Shown: in pieces, positions 12,202 through 20,951 of the stretch | Numbering within the stretch: position 1 is the stretch's first letter | How the letters are laid out: every line of letters starts with the position of its first letter | Source of the DNA: Allobosea sp. AAP35 | Lineage (GTDB): Bacteria; Pseudomonadota; Alphaproteobacteria; Rhizobiales; Beijerinckiaceae | Direction: 5' to 3' | Assembly: GCF_001295925.1 (NCBI RefSeq) | Contig: NZ_LJHQ01000037.1 | Coordinates: 62,001-126,000 of the forward strand | Length of the DNA stretch: 64,000 bases | Notes under the pieces: generated by a model | What the model was told of the DNA's origin: nothing | Databases searched by the model: none | What the model saw: only the letters and a program-made list of their open reading frames with translations | Program-made: the position numbers and the translations under genes

Positions 12202-12258
12202 GGCGGTGCTGCCTTCTCCGCTCGGGGAGAAGGTGTCTGCAAAGCAGATGGATGAAGG

Positions 12259-12283
12259 AAGGGTCGCGCAGGCGGCCCTTTTT
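12259..12283 (+). terminator. Intrinsic terminator of the atpHAGDC operon
   Basis: A 9-base-pair stem (AAGGGTCGC with GCGGCCCTT, one G-U pair) closes a GCAG tetraloop and runs straight into TTTTT (12279-12283). A second hairpin, CCTTCTCC/GGAGAAGG at 12212-12233, precedes it. This is the best rho-independent terminator in the window. Confidence 0.85.
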
Positions 12284-12311
12284 GCATTTTCGAATGCCGA
12301 CCTCGCCTGCT

Positions 12312-12389
12312 CGTCATTGCGAGCGCAGCGAAGCAATCCAGAGCGCAAACCCAACCGTCCTGGATTGCTTCGCTGCGCTCGCAATGACG
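12312..12389. repeat. Palindromic intergenic repeat, type A (full copy)
   Basis: Almost perfect inverted repeat: the left arm starts CGTCATTGCGAGCGCAGCGA and continues AGCAATCCAG; the right arm is its reverse complement and ends GCAATGACG. A 16-base spacer separates the arms. It lies between the convergent atp operon and putA. Confidence 0.9.
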
Positions 12390-12414
12390 GCCGATCACCC
12401 TGCCATCATCGCGA

Positions 12415-15400
12415 TTACTCCCCCATTGCGATCAGGCTCGCATTGCCGCCCGCAGCCGCCGTGTTGATCGTGACCGTCTGTTCGGTGGCAAACCGCATCA
12501 GGTAATTGGGGCCGCCGGCCTTGGGGCCGGTGCCGGAGAGGCCGTGGCCGCCGAAGGGCTGCTGGCCGACGACCGCGCCGATGATGTTGCGATTGACATA
12601 GATGTTGCCGGCCGAGAGCTTGCGCGTCACCTCCTCGACCGTCGTCTCGATGCGCGAATGCACGCCCAGCGTCAGGCCATAGCCGGTGGCCTCGATGTCG
12701 TGGATGACCTTGGCGAGCTCGCCGGCCTTCCAGCGCACGACATGCAGGATCGGGCCGAAATGCTCACTCGCCAGTTCCCCGATGCTGTTCAGCGCAACCA
12801 CATGCGGCGCGACGAAGGTGCCGCCGAGAGCCGGGGTCTCACCGGCCCAGGTCAGGCGGCCAAGCCGGCGCATCGTGTCGATATGACCATCGAGGCGATG
12901 CTTGGCGGCGGCGTCGATGACAGGGCCGATATGGGTGTCGATTGCGCGGGGATCGCCCAGCTTCAGCTCGCGGGCGGCGCCGGTGATCATCTCGAGCATC
13001 TTGTCGGCGACGTCCTCCTGGACCACGAGCAGGCGCAAAGCCGAGCAGCGCTGCCCGGCCGAGCGGAAGGCCGACATCACGACGTCGTCCGCCACCTGTT
13101 CGGCGAGCGCGGTGGCATCGACAATCATGGCGTTGAGGCCGCCGGTCTCGGCAATCAGGGGCACGATCGGCCCGTCCTTGGCCGCAAGCGCGCGGTTGAT
13201 CGCGCGTGCGGTCGTGGTCGAGCCAGTGAAGGCGACGCCGGCGACGTCCTTATGCGCGACAAGGGCAGCACCCAGCGTGCCGTCGCCCGGCACGAGATGC
13301 AGGGCTGACGTCGGGACGCCGGCCTCGTGCAGCAGGCGGATGGCCTCAGCCGCGATCAACGGGGTCTGCGGCGCCGGCTTGGCGACGACGCTGTTGCCCG
13401 CCACGAGCGCGGCCGTGATCTGGCCGGCGAAGATCGCGAGCGGGAAATTCCAGGGCGCGATGCACAGGAACGGCCCGCGCCCGCGCAGGACGAGGCGGTT
13501 GTCCTCGCCGGTCGGGCCGGGCAGGGCGGTCGGCACAGCGAACTTCGCCTCGGCCTCGGCGGCGTAGTAGCGGCAGAAATCGACGGCCTCGCGAACCTCG
13601 GAGATCGCGTCGTCCAGCGTTTTGCCGGCTTCGGCCTGTAGCAGAGCCAGCAGCAGACCGCGGCGACCCTCCATCAGATCGGCCGCCTTGCGCAGTGCGG
13701 CGGCGCGGGTGCGGGCGGGCGTCGCGTTCCAGGCCTGGAAGCCCGCCTTCGCCGCCCGCATCGCGCGCTCGGCCAGCGCGGCATCGGCTTCATGGACGCG
13801 GCCGATGACCTGGTTGTCGATCGGCGAACGGACATCGCGCGCGGTGCCGCCTGTCGCCTTGCCATCGATGATCGGGCCGGACTCGGGAAAGGGCTTGCCC
13901 GATGCGGCGGCGATCTCCGCAAGCAGGCTGTCGAGGCTTTCGGCATGGCCGAGTTCGACACCGGCGGAGTTCTTTCGCGCTGGCCCGAAGAGATCGGCTG
14001 GGAGCGGGATCCGGCGGTGCCGCGCCGCGCCGGCATTGCCGATGATGTCGGCTGGAGGCACCAGCAACTGGGCGACGGGCACGTCGGGATCGCCCGAGAT
14101 GCTGACGAAGGAGGAATTGGCGCCGTTTTCGAGCAGGCGGCGCACGAGATAGGCGAGCAGATCCTGATGGCCGCCGACGGGCGCATAGGTGCGGCAGGCG
14201 AAGCCGGCGGGGTCGGCCAGCAGCTTTTCGTAGAGCGCCTCGCCCATGCCGTGCAGCCGCTGGAACTCGAAGCCCTCCGCGCTTCCTGCCATTTCGGCCA
14301 CCGTCGCCACCGTCTGGGCGTTGTGGGTGGCGAATTGCGGGATGATGCGCGGGCGCAGGGCCAGAAGCTGCGCGGCGCAGGCCTCGTAGTTGAGGTCCGT
14401 CATCGCCTTGCGGGTGAACACCGGATAGTCGGGCAGGCCGCGCTCCTGGGCGCGCTTCAACTCGGTGTCCCAATAGGCGCCCTTGACGAGGCGCACCATC
14501 ATGCGCCGGCCATGCGCCTCGGCGAGTGCGCCGATATGGGCGATCACCGCCGATGCGCGCTTCTGATAGGCCTGGATCGCCAGACCGAAGCCGTCCCAAT
14601 CGGCCAGCGAAGGATCGGCGATAACGGCATCGATGATGTCGAGCGAGAGTTCGAGCCGGTCGGCCTCCTCGGCGTCGATGGTGAAATTGAGGTCGTAGGA
14701 CTTGGCCTGCTGGGCGAGCTTGACGACTTTAGGCACGAGTTCCGCAAGCACCCGCTTATGGTTGGTCGCGTCGTAGCGCTGATGCAGCGCCGAGAGCTTG
14801 ACCGAAATGCCCGGCCGGTCGGGCAGGGGCGCGTTGCCGGCCGAGCGGCCGATGGCGTCGATCGCGGCTGCGTAGGATGCGAAATAGCGGTCGGCGTCGG
14901 CTTGCGTGCGGGCGCCTTCGCCCAGCATGTCGAAGGAGTAGCGATAGAGCTTGCCGCTCTTGGACCCGGCGCGTTTCAGCGCCTCTTGAATCGTCTGGCC
15001 GAGCACGAAATGGTTGCCCATGACGCGCATTGCCTGGCGCGTCGCCGTGCGCACCGTCGGCACGCCGAGCCGCTTGGCCAGCCCGCCGATGATGCTGGTC
15101 GGAGTCTCGCCGGGCTGGATGACGCGGGCGGTGATTCCCAGCGCCCAGGCCGAGGCCGAAACCAGGAAGGCGTCGGATTTCGATTCGTGATGGGCGAAAT
15201 CGCCCTGGCCGAGCTTGTCCTCGATCAGCCGGTCGGCGGTGGCGGCATCGGGCACGCGCAGCAGCGCCTCAGCCAGCACCATCAAGGCAAGCCCCTCGCG
15301 GGTGGAGAGCGAATATTCCCGCAGCAGTTCCTCGATCCCGCCCAGCCCGACCTTGCGGCTGCGGATGGCCTCGATCAGGCTGGTTGCTTGCGCATCGATG

Positions 15401-15516
15401 CGGGCCTTCGCGGCAGGCTCGCGGCGCGCACCCTCGAGCAAACGCGTCGCGATCGCACCGTCATCCTCGGCGAAGGGAGCGCGAAAGGCGGGAGGCGTCG
15501 GGACAGGCGCGGCCAT
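12415..15516 (-). CDS. putA: Bifunctional proline dehydrogenase / P5C dehydrogenase PutA
   Basis: PutA oxidises proline to glutamate in two steps, with FAD in the first domain and NAD+ in the second. The 1033-residue length and lack of an N-terminal ribbon-helix-helix domain indicate a short PutA that does not bind DNA itself. The proline dehydrogenase barrel covers about residues 90-460 (GISVKLSALH, RLVKGAYWDTELKRAQ). The aldehyde dehydrogenase domain covers about 540-1010, with catalytic Glu in LIAETGGLNAM (about 789) and Cys in AGQRCSALRLL (about 823). The protein ends soon after the RFATEQTVTIN motif, so it lacks the extra C-terminal domain of longer PutAs. Transcribed divergently from an Lrp-type regulator 133 bases away. 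Confidence 0.96.
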   Translation of the reverse strand: MAAPVPTPPAFRAPFAEDDGAIATRLLEGARREPAAKARIDAQATSLIEAIRSRKVGLGGIEELLREYSLSTREGLALMVLAEALLRVPDAATADRLIEDKLGQGDFAHHESKSDAFLVSASAWALGITARVIQPGETPTSIIGGLAKRLGVPTVRTATRQAMRVMGNHFVLGQTIQEALKRAGSKSGKLYRYSFDMLGEGARTQADADRYFASYAAAIDAIGRSAGNAPLPDRPGISVKLSALHQRYDATNHKRVLAELVPKVVKLAQQAKSYDLNFTIDAEEADRLELSLDIIDAVIADPSLADWDGFGLAIQAYQKRASAVIAHIGALAEAHGRRMMVRLVKGAYWDTELKRAQERGLPDYPVFTRKAMTDLNYEACAAQLLALRPRIIPQFATHNAQTVATVAEMAGSAEGFEFQRLHGMGEALYEKLLADPAGFACRTYAPVGGHQDLLAYLVRRLLENGANSSFVSISGDPDVPVAQLLVPPADIIGNAGAARHRRIPLPADLFGPARKNSAGVELGHAESLDSLLAEIAAASGKPFPESGPIIDGKATGGTARDVRSPIDNQVIGRVHEADAALAERAMRAAKAGFQAWNATPARTRAAALRKAADLMEGRRGLLLALLQAEAGKTLDDAISEVREAVDFCRYYAAEAEAKFAVPTALPGPTGEDNRLVLRGRGPFLCIAPWNFPLAIFAGQITAALVAGNSVVAKPAPQTPLIAAEAIRLLHEAGVPTSALHLVPGDGTLGAALVAHKDVAGVAFTGSTTTARAINRALAAKDGPIVPLIAETGGLNAMIVDATALAEQVADDVVMSAFRSAGQRCSALRLLVVQEDVADKMLEMITGAARELKLGDPRAIDTHIGPVIDAAAKHRLDGHIDTMRRLGRLTWAGETPALGGTFVAPHVVALNSIGELASEHFGPILHVVRWKAGELAKVIHDIEATGYGLTLGVHSRIETTVEEVTRKLSAGNIYVNRNIIGAVVGQQPFGGHGLSGTGPKAGGPNYLMRFATEQTVTINTAAAGGNASLIAMGE

Positions 15517-15649
15517 GAAAACGGCTCCGAAGACAGGACGACGGGATGATCTGAAGCATCGGGCCTTAGACGGTGCAGATCAATTGGCAAATTCGGTCGT
15601 CAGGCCGTATATCGTCCTGCTATGACGTGCTCCGACAGAGAATAATCCC
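15517..15649. promoter_or_regulatory. putA-putR divergent promoter region
   Basis: The 133-base spacer holds both promoters. An A+T-rich stretch at 15575-15596 (GATCAATTGGCAAATT) contains the small dyad AATTGgCAAATT. It stands out against the G+C-rich surroundings and is the most plausible binding site for the Lrp-type regulator. The exact site cannot be fixed from one sequence. Confidence 0.4.
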
Positions 15650-16105
15650 GTGCTCGATCGAACCGACCGGCGTATCCTTGGCCTGCTGCAAGCGGATGGC
15701 CGCATCGCCGGCGTCGAATTGGCCGACAAGGTCGGTCTTTCGCCCACCGCAGTCGGCGAGCGGCTGAAGCGCCTGACGCGCGAGGGCTACATCACCGGCT
15801 ATCGGGCGACGCTCGATCCGCTGAAGCTCGGCCTGAACCTGCTCGTCTTCGTCGAGGTCTATCTCGACAAGACGACGCCCGATGCCTTCGAGCGTTTCGC
15901 CGCAGCCGTGAAGCGCGCGCCCGAGGTGCTGGAGTGTCATATGGTGGCGGGCGGCTTCGATTATCTGGTCAAGACCCGCGTCGCCGACATGAATGCCTAT
16001 CGCCGCTTCCTCGGCGAGGTTCTGCTGGCGCTGCCGGCGGTGCGCGAGACGCGCACCTATGCGGTGATGGAGGAGGTCAAGACCGACGGCGCGCTGCCTT
16101 TGTGA
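15650..16105 (+). CDS. putR: Lrp/AsnC-family regulator, probable proline-responsive activator of putA
   Basis: The 151-residue protein has the Lrp layout: an N-terminal helix-turn-helix (LDRTDRRILGLLQADGRIAG, then VGLSPTAVGERLKRL) and a C-terminal RAM ligand-binding domain (VLECHMVAGGFDYLVKTRVADM). Its divergent placement next to putA matches PutR of Agrobacterium and Rhodobacter, which activates putA when proline is present; that role is inferred from family and position. The start is a GTG with AGAGAA upstream. The final codons form one arm of a strong hairpin (16088-16114) shared with the convergent terC gene. Confidence 0.85.
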   Translation: MLDRTDRRILGLLQADGRIAGVELADKVGLSPTAVGERLKRLTREGYITGYRATLDPLKLGLNLLVFVEVYLDKTTPDAFERFAAAVKRAPEVLECHMVAGGFDYLVKTRVADMNAYRRFLGEVLLALPAVRETRTYAVMEEVKTDGALPL

Positions 16106-16114
16106 CAGCGCGCC
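16088..16114. terminator. Hairpin between convergent putR and terC genes
   Basis: Perfect 9-base-pair stem, GGCGCGCTG/CAGCGCGCC, with a 9-base loop. It begins inside the last codons of putR and ends 13 bases before the terC stop, so it could act on both transcripts. No T-run on either side. Confidence 0.5.
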
Positions 16115-16126
16115 GCCGGCTGGATG

Positions 16127-17131
16127 TCACTCCACCGTGCGGGCGGCCGCGTCGCGTGTCTTCCACAGCGAGAAGATGACGCCGCCGAGGATCAGGGCCA
16201 GGGTGATGCCCAGCGAGATCGCGGGATCGACCTTGCCGAAGATCTGGTTCCAGAAGATCTTGCCGCCGATGAACACCAGGACAAGCGCCAGCGCCGTCTT
16301 CAGGTACTCAAAGCGATGCACCATCGCCGAGAGCGCGAAATAAAGCGCGCGCAGGCCCAGGATCGCCATGATGTTGGCGGTGAAGACGATGAAGGGGTCG
16401 GTGGTGATGGCGAAGATCGCCGGCACCGAGTCGACCGCGAAGACCAGGTCGGCGAGATTGATCACCACCAGTGCCAGGAACAGCGGCGTCGCGTAGAGCA
16501 GGGTCTTCCCGGTGACGGCGTCCGGCAACCTGACGAAGAAGCGCTCGCCATGCAGGGCGTCGGTGACGCGCATCCGCTTCTTGAAGAAGACGATGAGCTT
16601 GTTCTTGGACATGTCCGGCTCGGCCTCCGGCACGACCAGCATCTTGATGCCGGTGGCGATCAGGAAGGCGCCGAAGAGGAACAGGATCCAGTCATATTCC
16701 TGCACCAGCGCGGCGCCGATGCCGATCATCAGGCCGCGCAGGATGATCACCGCGATGATGCCCCAGACCAGCGCCCGGTACTGATAGCGCGGCGGAATCG
16801 CGAAGAAGCTGAAGATCAGCGAGATGACGAAGACGTTGTCGATCGACAAGGCCTTCTCGATGAAGAAGCCGGTGAAGAAGGTGACGCCGGCATGGGTGCC
16901 GTCGGTGGTGACGAGATGGCCGGCCTCGTAGGCCCACCAGACGGCGGCGCCATAGAGACAGGAAAAGCCGATATAGAAGGCCGACAGCCTGAGGCTGCGG
17001 GCAATGCCGATCTCGCGTTGCCCGCGATTCAGCAGGCCAAGGTCAAAAGCGAGAAGGGCGAAAACGATCGCAAGAAAGCCGCTCCACATCCAGAGCGGCT
17101 TGCCGAGCCAGTCGGCAAGCAGAATATCCAT
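16127..17131 (-). CDS. TerC/Alx-family integral membrane protein
   Basis: The 334-residue protein has about nine hydrophobic segments and the two acidic motifs of the TerC family: FFIEKALSIDNVFVISLIF and the symmetrical NLADLVFAVDSVPAIFAI. Those Asp/Glu residues in the membrane are thought to bind or pass metal ions; E. coli Alx and B. subtilis MeeF/MeeY relatives export Mn2+. It is probably a Mn2+ exporter or a factor that metallates exported proteins; the older tellurite label is historical. The 150-base region upstream is strongly structured (separate entry), which suggests RNA-level control. Confidence 0.88.
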   Translation of the reverse strand: MDILLADWLGKPLWMWSGFLAIVFALLAFDLGLLNRGQREIGIARSLRLSAFYIGFSCLYGAAVWWAYEAGHLVTTDGTHAGVTFFTGFFIEKALSIDNVFVISLIFSFFAIPPRYQYRALVWGIIAVIILRGLMIGIGAALVQEYDWILFLFGAFLIATGIKMLVVPEAEPDMSKNKLIVFFKKRMRVTDALHGERFFVRLPDAVTGKTLLYATPLFLALVVINLADLVFAVDSVPAIFAITTDPFIVFTANIMAILGLRALYFALSAMVHRFEYLKTALALVLVFIGGKIFWNQIFGKVDPAISLGITLALILGGVIFSLWKTRDAAARTVE

Positions 17132-17152
17132 GTCCGGGCGCCTATGGTTTGC

Positions 17153-17260
17153 GTTGATGTCGAAGGCGGTTCCGACATCGCGGCCACGTCATCCAGACGT
17201 GCTCCGCCAGAGGGGCCCGGTTACCACCGCGAGCGACGTGGGATCGACGCCCTCATTTGA
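17153..17260 (-). ncRNA. Structured 5' leader of the terC gene (candidate cis-regulatory RNA)
   Basis: Reading the minus strand towards the terC ATG at 17131, the leader contains CCACGTC (17235-17241), then CACGTC (17196-17201), then GACGTGG (17184-17190). GACGTGG can pair with either of the first two, so two folds exclude each other. Between them lie a GCTC/GAGC closing stem and a small CGGT-GGTA-ACCG hairpin. Next comes a separate 7-base-pair hairpin, GATGTCG/CGACATC, at 17156-17179, ending 25 bases before the start codon. Switching folds plus a start-proximal hairpin resemble a riboswitch with an expression platform. TerC-family genes are known to follow Mn2+-sensing yybP-ykoY riboswitches, and I recall a separate 'terC' RNA motif in Alphaproteobacteria; the canonical yybP-ykoY GGGGAGUAGC loop is not seen here. 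Confidence 0.55.
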
Positions 17261-17427
17261 CAAGGGGCCTGCGCGCGCTTCCGCACACGAATATGTGGGA
17301 GAGCCGGCTTCCGACCCGATTGCGGCTTGACCGTGGCCCTCGCTGCGTCAGTGTGCACAGCCAAGCGGCATGAAGCTTGCTATCGCTGCGGACCAGACAA
17401 AGATCGCCATTTCCAAAGGAGACATCG

Positions 17428-18489
17428 ATGCCCGCCCCGATCCGCCCGCCTGTCCTCGGATGCCTGCGTTCGACCGCGCGGCAGCTCGTTCTCGCCGCCG
17501 GGTTCGCGGCGGCGCTCTTTGGGCTCGCTCCGTCCGCACAGGCGCAGACGCCGGTTCGCTTCACGCTGGACTGGCGCTTCGAGGGACCGGCCGCGCTGTT
17601 CCTGATGGCGATCGAGAAGGGCTATTTCAAAGCCGAGGGGCTCGACGTCACCATCGACACCGGCAATGGCTCGCGTGAGGCAATCCCGCGCGTCGCGTCG
17701 GGGACCTATGATGTCGGGTTCGGCGATGTGAATTCGCTGATCCGCTTCCGCGACGAGAATCCGACCATCGACCTCAAGGCGGTGATGATGGTCTATGACA
17801 AGCCGCCTTTCTCGATCGTCGGGCGCAAGAGCCGCGGCGTCACGGCGGATGTGAAGTCGCTCGAAGGCAAGAAGTTCGGAGCCCCGGCCGCTGACGCCGC
17901 CTTCGCGCAGTGGCCGATCTTCAAGGCCGTCAACAAGCTCGACGACAGCAAGATGCGGCTGGAGAATGTCGGCTTCCCCGTGCGCGAGCCGATGCTGGCC
18001 TCGGGCGAGGTCGATGCCGTGTTCGGCTTCGCCAACTCCTCCTTCATCAATCTGAAGTCGCGCGGCGTGCCCGTCGACGACATCGTGGTGATGCTGATGT
18101 CTGATTATGGCGTCGAACTGTATGGCAACGTCATCATGGTCTCGCCGAAATTTGCCGCCGAGAAGCCCGAGGCCGTGCGCGGCCTGCTGCGGGCCATCAC
18201 CAAGAGCGTCAAGGATACCGTGGCCAATCCGGAACTCGGCGCGCAGCTCGTGATCAAGCGCAACGACGTCGCCAAGGTCGAGGTCGAACTGGAGCGCCTG
18301 AGGATGACGCTCGCCCAGAACGTGATGACCCCCTGGGTGAAGACCAATGGCTTCGGCGGCATCGACAAGGCGCGCTGGGACCGTGCGCTCGACCAGATCG
18401 CCCTGACCTTCACCTTCAAGGACAAGGCCAAGGCGGGCGACGCCTTCACCGACGCATTCCTGCCGGCCTCGGCCGAGCGGGTGTTCTGA
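17428..18489 (+). CDS. ABC transporter substrate-binding protein (SsuA/TauA/NMT1-like)
   Basis: The 353-residue periplasmic protein starts at the ATG at 17428, preceded by AAAGGAGA, and carries a signal peptide ending near SAQA-QTPVR. The mature part opens with RFTLDWRFEGPAALFLMAIE and contains GYFKAEGLDV and the ASGTYDVGFGDVN segment, the pattern of the NMT1/THI5-like group that binds pyrimidine precursors, sulfonates, nitrate or aromatic acids. It leads an operon with an ATPase (18635) and a permease (19420). A 100-base palindromic repeat separates it from the ATPase gene, perhaps helping to keep the binding protein's mRNA more abundant. The substrate is undetermined. Confidence 0.85.
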   Translation: MPAPIRPPVLGCLRSTARQLVLAAGFAAALFGLAPSAQAQTPVRFTLDWRFEGPAALFLMAIEKGYFKAEGLDVTIDTGNGSREAIPRVASGTYDVGFGDVNSLIRFRDENPTIDLKAVMMVYDKPPFSIVGRKSRGVTADVKSLEGKKFGAPAADAAFAQWPIFKAVNKLDDSKMRLENVGFPVREPMLASGEVDAVFGFANSSFINLKSRGVPVDDIVVMLMSDYGVELYGNVIMVSPKFAAEKPEAVRGLLRAITKSVKDTVANPELGAQLVIKRNDVAKVEVELERLRMTLAQNVMTPWVKTNGFGGIDKARWDRALDQIALTFTFKDKAKAGDAFTDAFLPASAERVF

Positions 18490-18514
18490 GTTTCCACTAG
18501 ACCGATCCTCAACG

Positions 18515-18614
18515 GTCATCCCGGACAAGCCGCGTCAGCGGCGCCGATCCGGGATCCATGCCTGACCGTTCCGGCATGGATCCCGGGTCTGCGCTTCGCT
18601 CCGCCCGGGATGAC
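18515..18614. repeat. Palindromic intergenic repeat, type B
   Basis: Inverted repeat that starts GTCATCCCGGACAAG and ends CCCGGGATGAC, with inner arms GATCCGGGATCCATGCC and GGCATGGATCCCGGGTC. Similar copies lie at 32271-32378, 45256-45361 and 51143-51250. This copy sits between the binding-protein and ATPase genes of one ABC operon. Confidence 0.9.
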
Positions 18615-18634
18615 CGCGCTTGGAAAGAGCCGGA

Positions 18635-19423
18635 TTGACCGCCTTCGTCGAACTTCACGATGTCACGCATGTCTATGGCGGCGGCGATGGCCCTCCGGCC
18701 GTCGAGGGTCTGTCGCTGAAGGTGCGCGAGGGCGAGTTTGCCGCGATCGTGGGCCCATCCGGTTGCGGCAAATCGACCATGATGAAGCTCGCCACCGGGT
18801 TGCAGCGGCCGAAATCCGGCACCGTGATCGTCGATGGGCGCGAGGTTTCCGAGCCGATCAAGATCACCGGCATGGCCTTTCAGAACCCGGTCATGCTGCC
18901 TTGGCGCACGACGCTGCAGAACCTGCTGCTGCCGCTCGAGATCGTCCAGCCCCACCGCTCGCGCCTGCGCGCGAACAAGGCCGAATATGTCGCGCGCGCC
19001 GAGATGCTGCTTGAGACCGTGGGCCTCAAGGGCATGGGCTCGAAGTTTCCCTGGCAGCTTTCGGGCGGCATGCAGCAGCGGGCTTCGCTGTGCCGCTCGC
19101 TGATCCACGAGCCGAAGCTATTGATGCTGGATGAGCCGTTCGGGGCGCTGGACGCTTTCACTCGCGAGGAACTCTGGTGCGTGATCCGCGATCTGCATGC
19201 GCAGCGCGGCGTCACCGTGATCCTGGTCACGCATGACCTGCGCGAGGCGGTGTTCCTGGCCGACCGGGTGTTCTGCATGTCGGCGCGGCCCGGCCGGATC
19301 ATCGCCGAGCGCGAGATCGGCTTTGCCCGCCCGCGCGATCTCGACATCACCTACACGCCGGAATTCGCGGCAATCGTCCATGAGCTGCGCGGTCATATCC
19401 GCGAGGCGAGGGCGGTGGCATGA
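18635..19423 (+). CDS. ABC transporter ATP-binding protein (SsuB/TauB-like)
   Basis: The ATPase of the 17.4-20.2 kb importer, 262 residues from the TTG at 18635. Walker A GPSGCGKSTMMKL, Q-loop AFQNPVMLPWRTTL, signature LSGGMQQRASLCRSL, Walker B LLMLDEPFGALD and the switch His in VTHDLREAV are all present. The LPWRT sequence after the Q-loop is typical of SsuB/TauB/NrtD ATPases. The start is uncertain: GGAAAGAG precedes the TTG at 18635, but a TTG at 18620 is also in frame. The stop overlaps the permease start (ATGA). Confidence 0.9.
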   Translation: MTAFVELHDVTHVYGGGDGPPAVEGLSLKVREGEFAAIVGPSGCGKSTMMKLATGLQRPKSGTVIVDGREVSEPIKITGMAFQNPVMLPWRTTLQNLLLPLEIVQPHRSRLRANKAEYVARAEMLLETVGLKGMGSKFPWQLSGGMQQRASLCRSLIHEPKLLMLDEPFGALDAFTREELWCVIRDLHAQRGVTVILVTHDLREAVFLADRVFCMSARPGRIIAEREIGFARPRDLDITYTPEFAAIVHELRGHIREARAVA

Positions 19424-20190
19424 AGCGCTCGACCTGGCTCAAGCTAGCACCCTACCTCTTCACGATCGGCTTTTTCCTGATCTGGGAAGCGGCCTGTCGT
19501 GTCTTCTCGATTTCGACCTTCATCCTGCCGCCGCCCTCGGCGGTGTGGGGGGCGCTGGTCCAGTATCAGAAGCCGCTCTACACCAACGCCTTCCACACGC
19601 TGTGGATGACCTCGCTGGGCTTCGCGCTTTCGATCGCCTTCGGGCTTGCGCTGGGTTTGCTCGTCGGCTCGTCGAAGCTCGCCTATGCGGGGCTGAACCC
19701 TCTGCTGGTCGGCTTCAACTCGATCCCGAAGGTCGCGGTGGTGCCGATCCTGGTGATCTGGTTCGGCGTGGGCTGGCTGCCTCCGGTGCTCACCGCCTTC
19801 GTGATCTCGTTCTTCCCGATCGTCGTCAATGTCGCGACGGGGCTGGCGACGATCGAGCCCGAAACCGAGGATGTGCTCAAGGCGCTCGGCGCCAGCCGCA
19901 TGGACATCATGACCAAGGTCGGCATTCCGCGTTCGCTGCCCTATCTGTTCGGGGCGCTAAAGGTCTCGATCACGCTGGCCTATGTCGGCTCGGTGATCGG
20001 CGAGCAGAACGCGTCCAATCTCGGGCTGGGCAACCTGATCACCCGCGCCTCGGCCGATTTCAACGTGCCGCTGATCTTCGCGGCGCTGATCGTGCTGGCG
20101 GTGCTCGGGGTGTTCCTCGTGGCGATCGTCGATGCCGTCGAGAACCGGATGACCGGCTGGGCCAAGCGCTCGCAACTCGGCAACGTCTGA
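19420..20190 (+). CDS. ABC transporter permease (SsuC/TauC-like)
   Basis: The 256-residue inner-membrane permease has six hydrophobic segments and the EAA cytoplasmic loop (EDVLKALGASRMDIMTKVGIP) that docks on the ATPase. The periplasmic N-terminal WEAACRVFSIS...LPPPSAVWGAL pattern is usual for the SsuC group. Its ATG overlaps the ATPase stop by four bases, so the two are translationally coupled. It converges on the J-domain gene 15 bases later. Confidence 0.92.
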   Translation: MKRSTWLKLAPYLFTIGFFLIWEAACRVFSISTFILPPPSAVWGALVQYQKPLYTNAFHTLWMTSLGFALSIAFGLALGLLVGSSKLAYAGLNPLLVGFNSIPKVAVVPILVIWFGVGWLPPVLTAFVISFFPIVVNVATGLATIEPETEDVLKALGASRMDIMTKVGIPRSLPYLFGALKVSITLAYVGSVIGEQNASNLGLGNLITRASADFNVPLIFAALIVLAVLGVFLVAIVDAVENRMTGWAKRSQLGNV

Positions 20191-20205
20191 TCCGGCAGGG
20201 CCGGT

Positions 20206-20820
20206 TCAGACCATGCCCGTCGATTTGAGCTGCTGATAGGCTTTGAGGATTTCCTGCAGCGTGCCCTCGCGCGATCGGTCGCCGCCATTGGCATCCGGGT
20301 GGAAGCGCTTCACCAGTTCCTTGTAGCGGGCTTTGATCGCGACGGAATCGGCGTTCTCGTCGAGCCCCAGTGCCTCCAGTGCCTTGCGCGCGACGACGCC
20401 GACGCGCGGCTCCGGCTGGGCGGCCGTCTGCGTGCGCCTCGTCCCGAAGATGTTGAAGGCGTCCTGGACATCCTCCTGCTCGCCGTTGGTGGTGCGATTG
20501 CGCTGCGCCATCCGCGCCGCCTTGGAATTCACGCCGAGCTTCCAGGTCGGCCGGTGGCCGATGGCGGCGTCCTTGGCGTATTCGGCCAGGGCCTCGTCGT
20601 TCATCCCTGCGAAATAATTGTAGGTCGCGTTGTAGGCCTTCACATGCTCCATGCAGAACAGGAAGAATTTGCCCTCGCGGCCACGGCCCTGCGGCGCGCG
20701 GAATTCGCCGGGCCGCTTGCAACCCGGATGGTTGCAGAGCGGCGCGTCGGATTCCTTGACCTCTTCCGCCTCGGAAGGGCCGATCCTGATGCGGTCAAAC
20801 AGGCGTGAGTTGAAGTTCAT
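20206..20820 (-). CDS. J-domain (DnaJ-like) protein with N-terminal Cys cluster
   Basis: The 204-residue protein carries a C-terminal J-domain (about residues 148-200) with the essential HPD at 174-176 in KRFHPDANGG; J-domains stimulate the ATPase of a DnaK-type Hsp70. The glycine/phenylalanine and CxxCxGxG regions of true DnaJ are absent. The N-terminal half has Cys29, Cys34 and Cys56 plus nearby His residues (LCNHPGCKRPGEF, FLFCMEHV), which may bind zinc. The arrangement matches a small Rhizobiales J-protein family found beside bolA, as here. BolA and J-proteins both touch iron-sulfur handling, so a role in cluster delivery is possible but unproven. Confidence 0.85.
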   Translation of the reverse strand: MNFNSRLFDRIRIGPSEAEEVKESDAPLCNHPGCKRPGEFRAPQGRGREGKFFLFCMEHVKAYNATYNYFAGMNDEALAEYAKDAAIGHRPTWKLGVNSKAARMAQRNRTTNGEQEDVQDAFNIFGTRRTQTAAQPEPRVGVVARKALEALGLDENADSVAIKARYKELVKRFHPDANGGDRSREGTLQEILKAYQQLKSTGMV

Positions 20821-20951
20821 GATCGAATGGTTATGAGACGCGGGATCGGAACCGGCAAGGGCGATGCAGCATGTAGCCGCAGGCCGGGTATGACAGGGCC
20901 GGTCAGAAGACGGCCCTGGGGACGCAAATCATCGAGAACGGTGTCGCGATC

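Noticed and set aside
16127..17131. Tellurite-resistance operon
   Set aside because: Only a TerC-family protein is present; TerZABDE partners are absent and the family is better linked to metal export.
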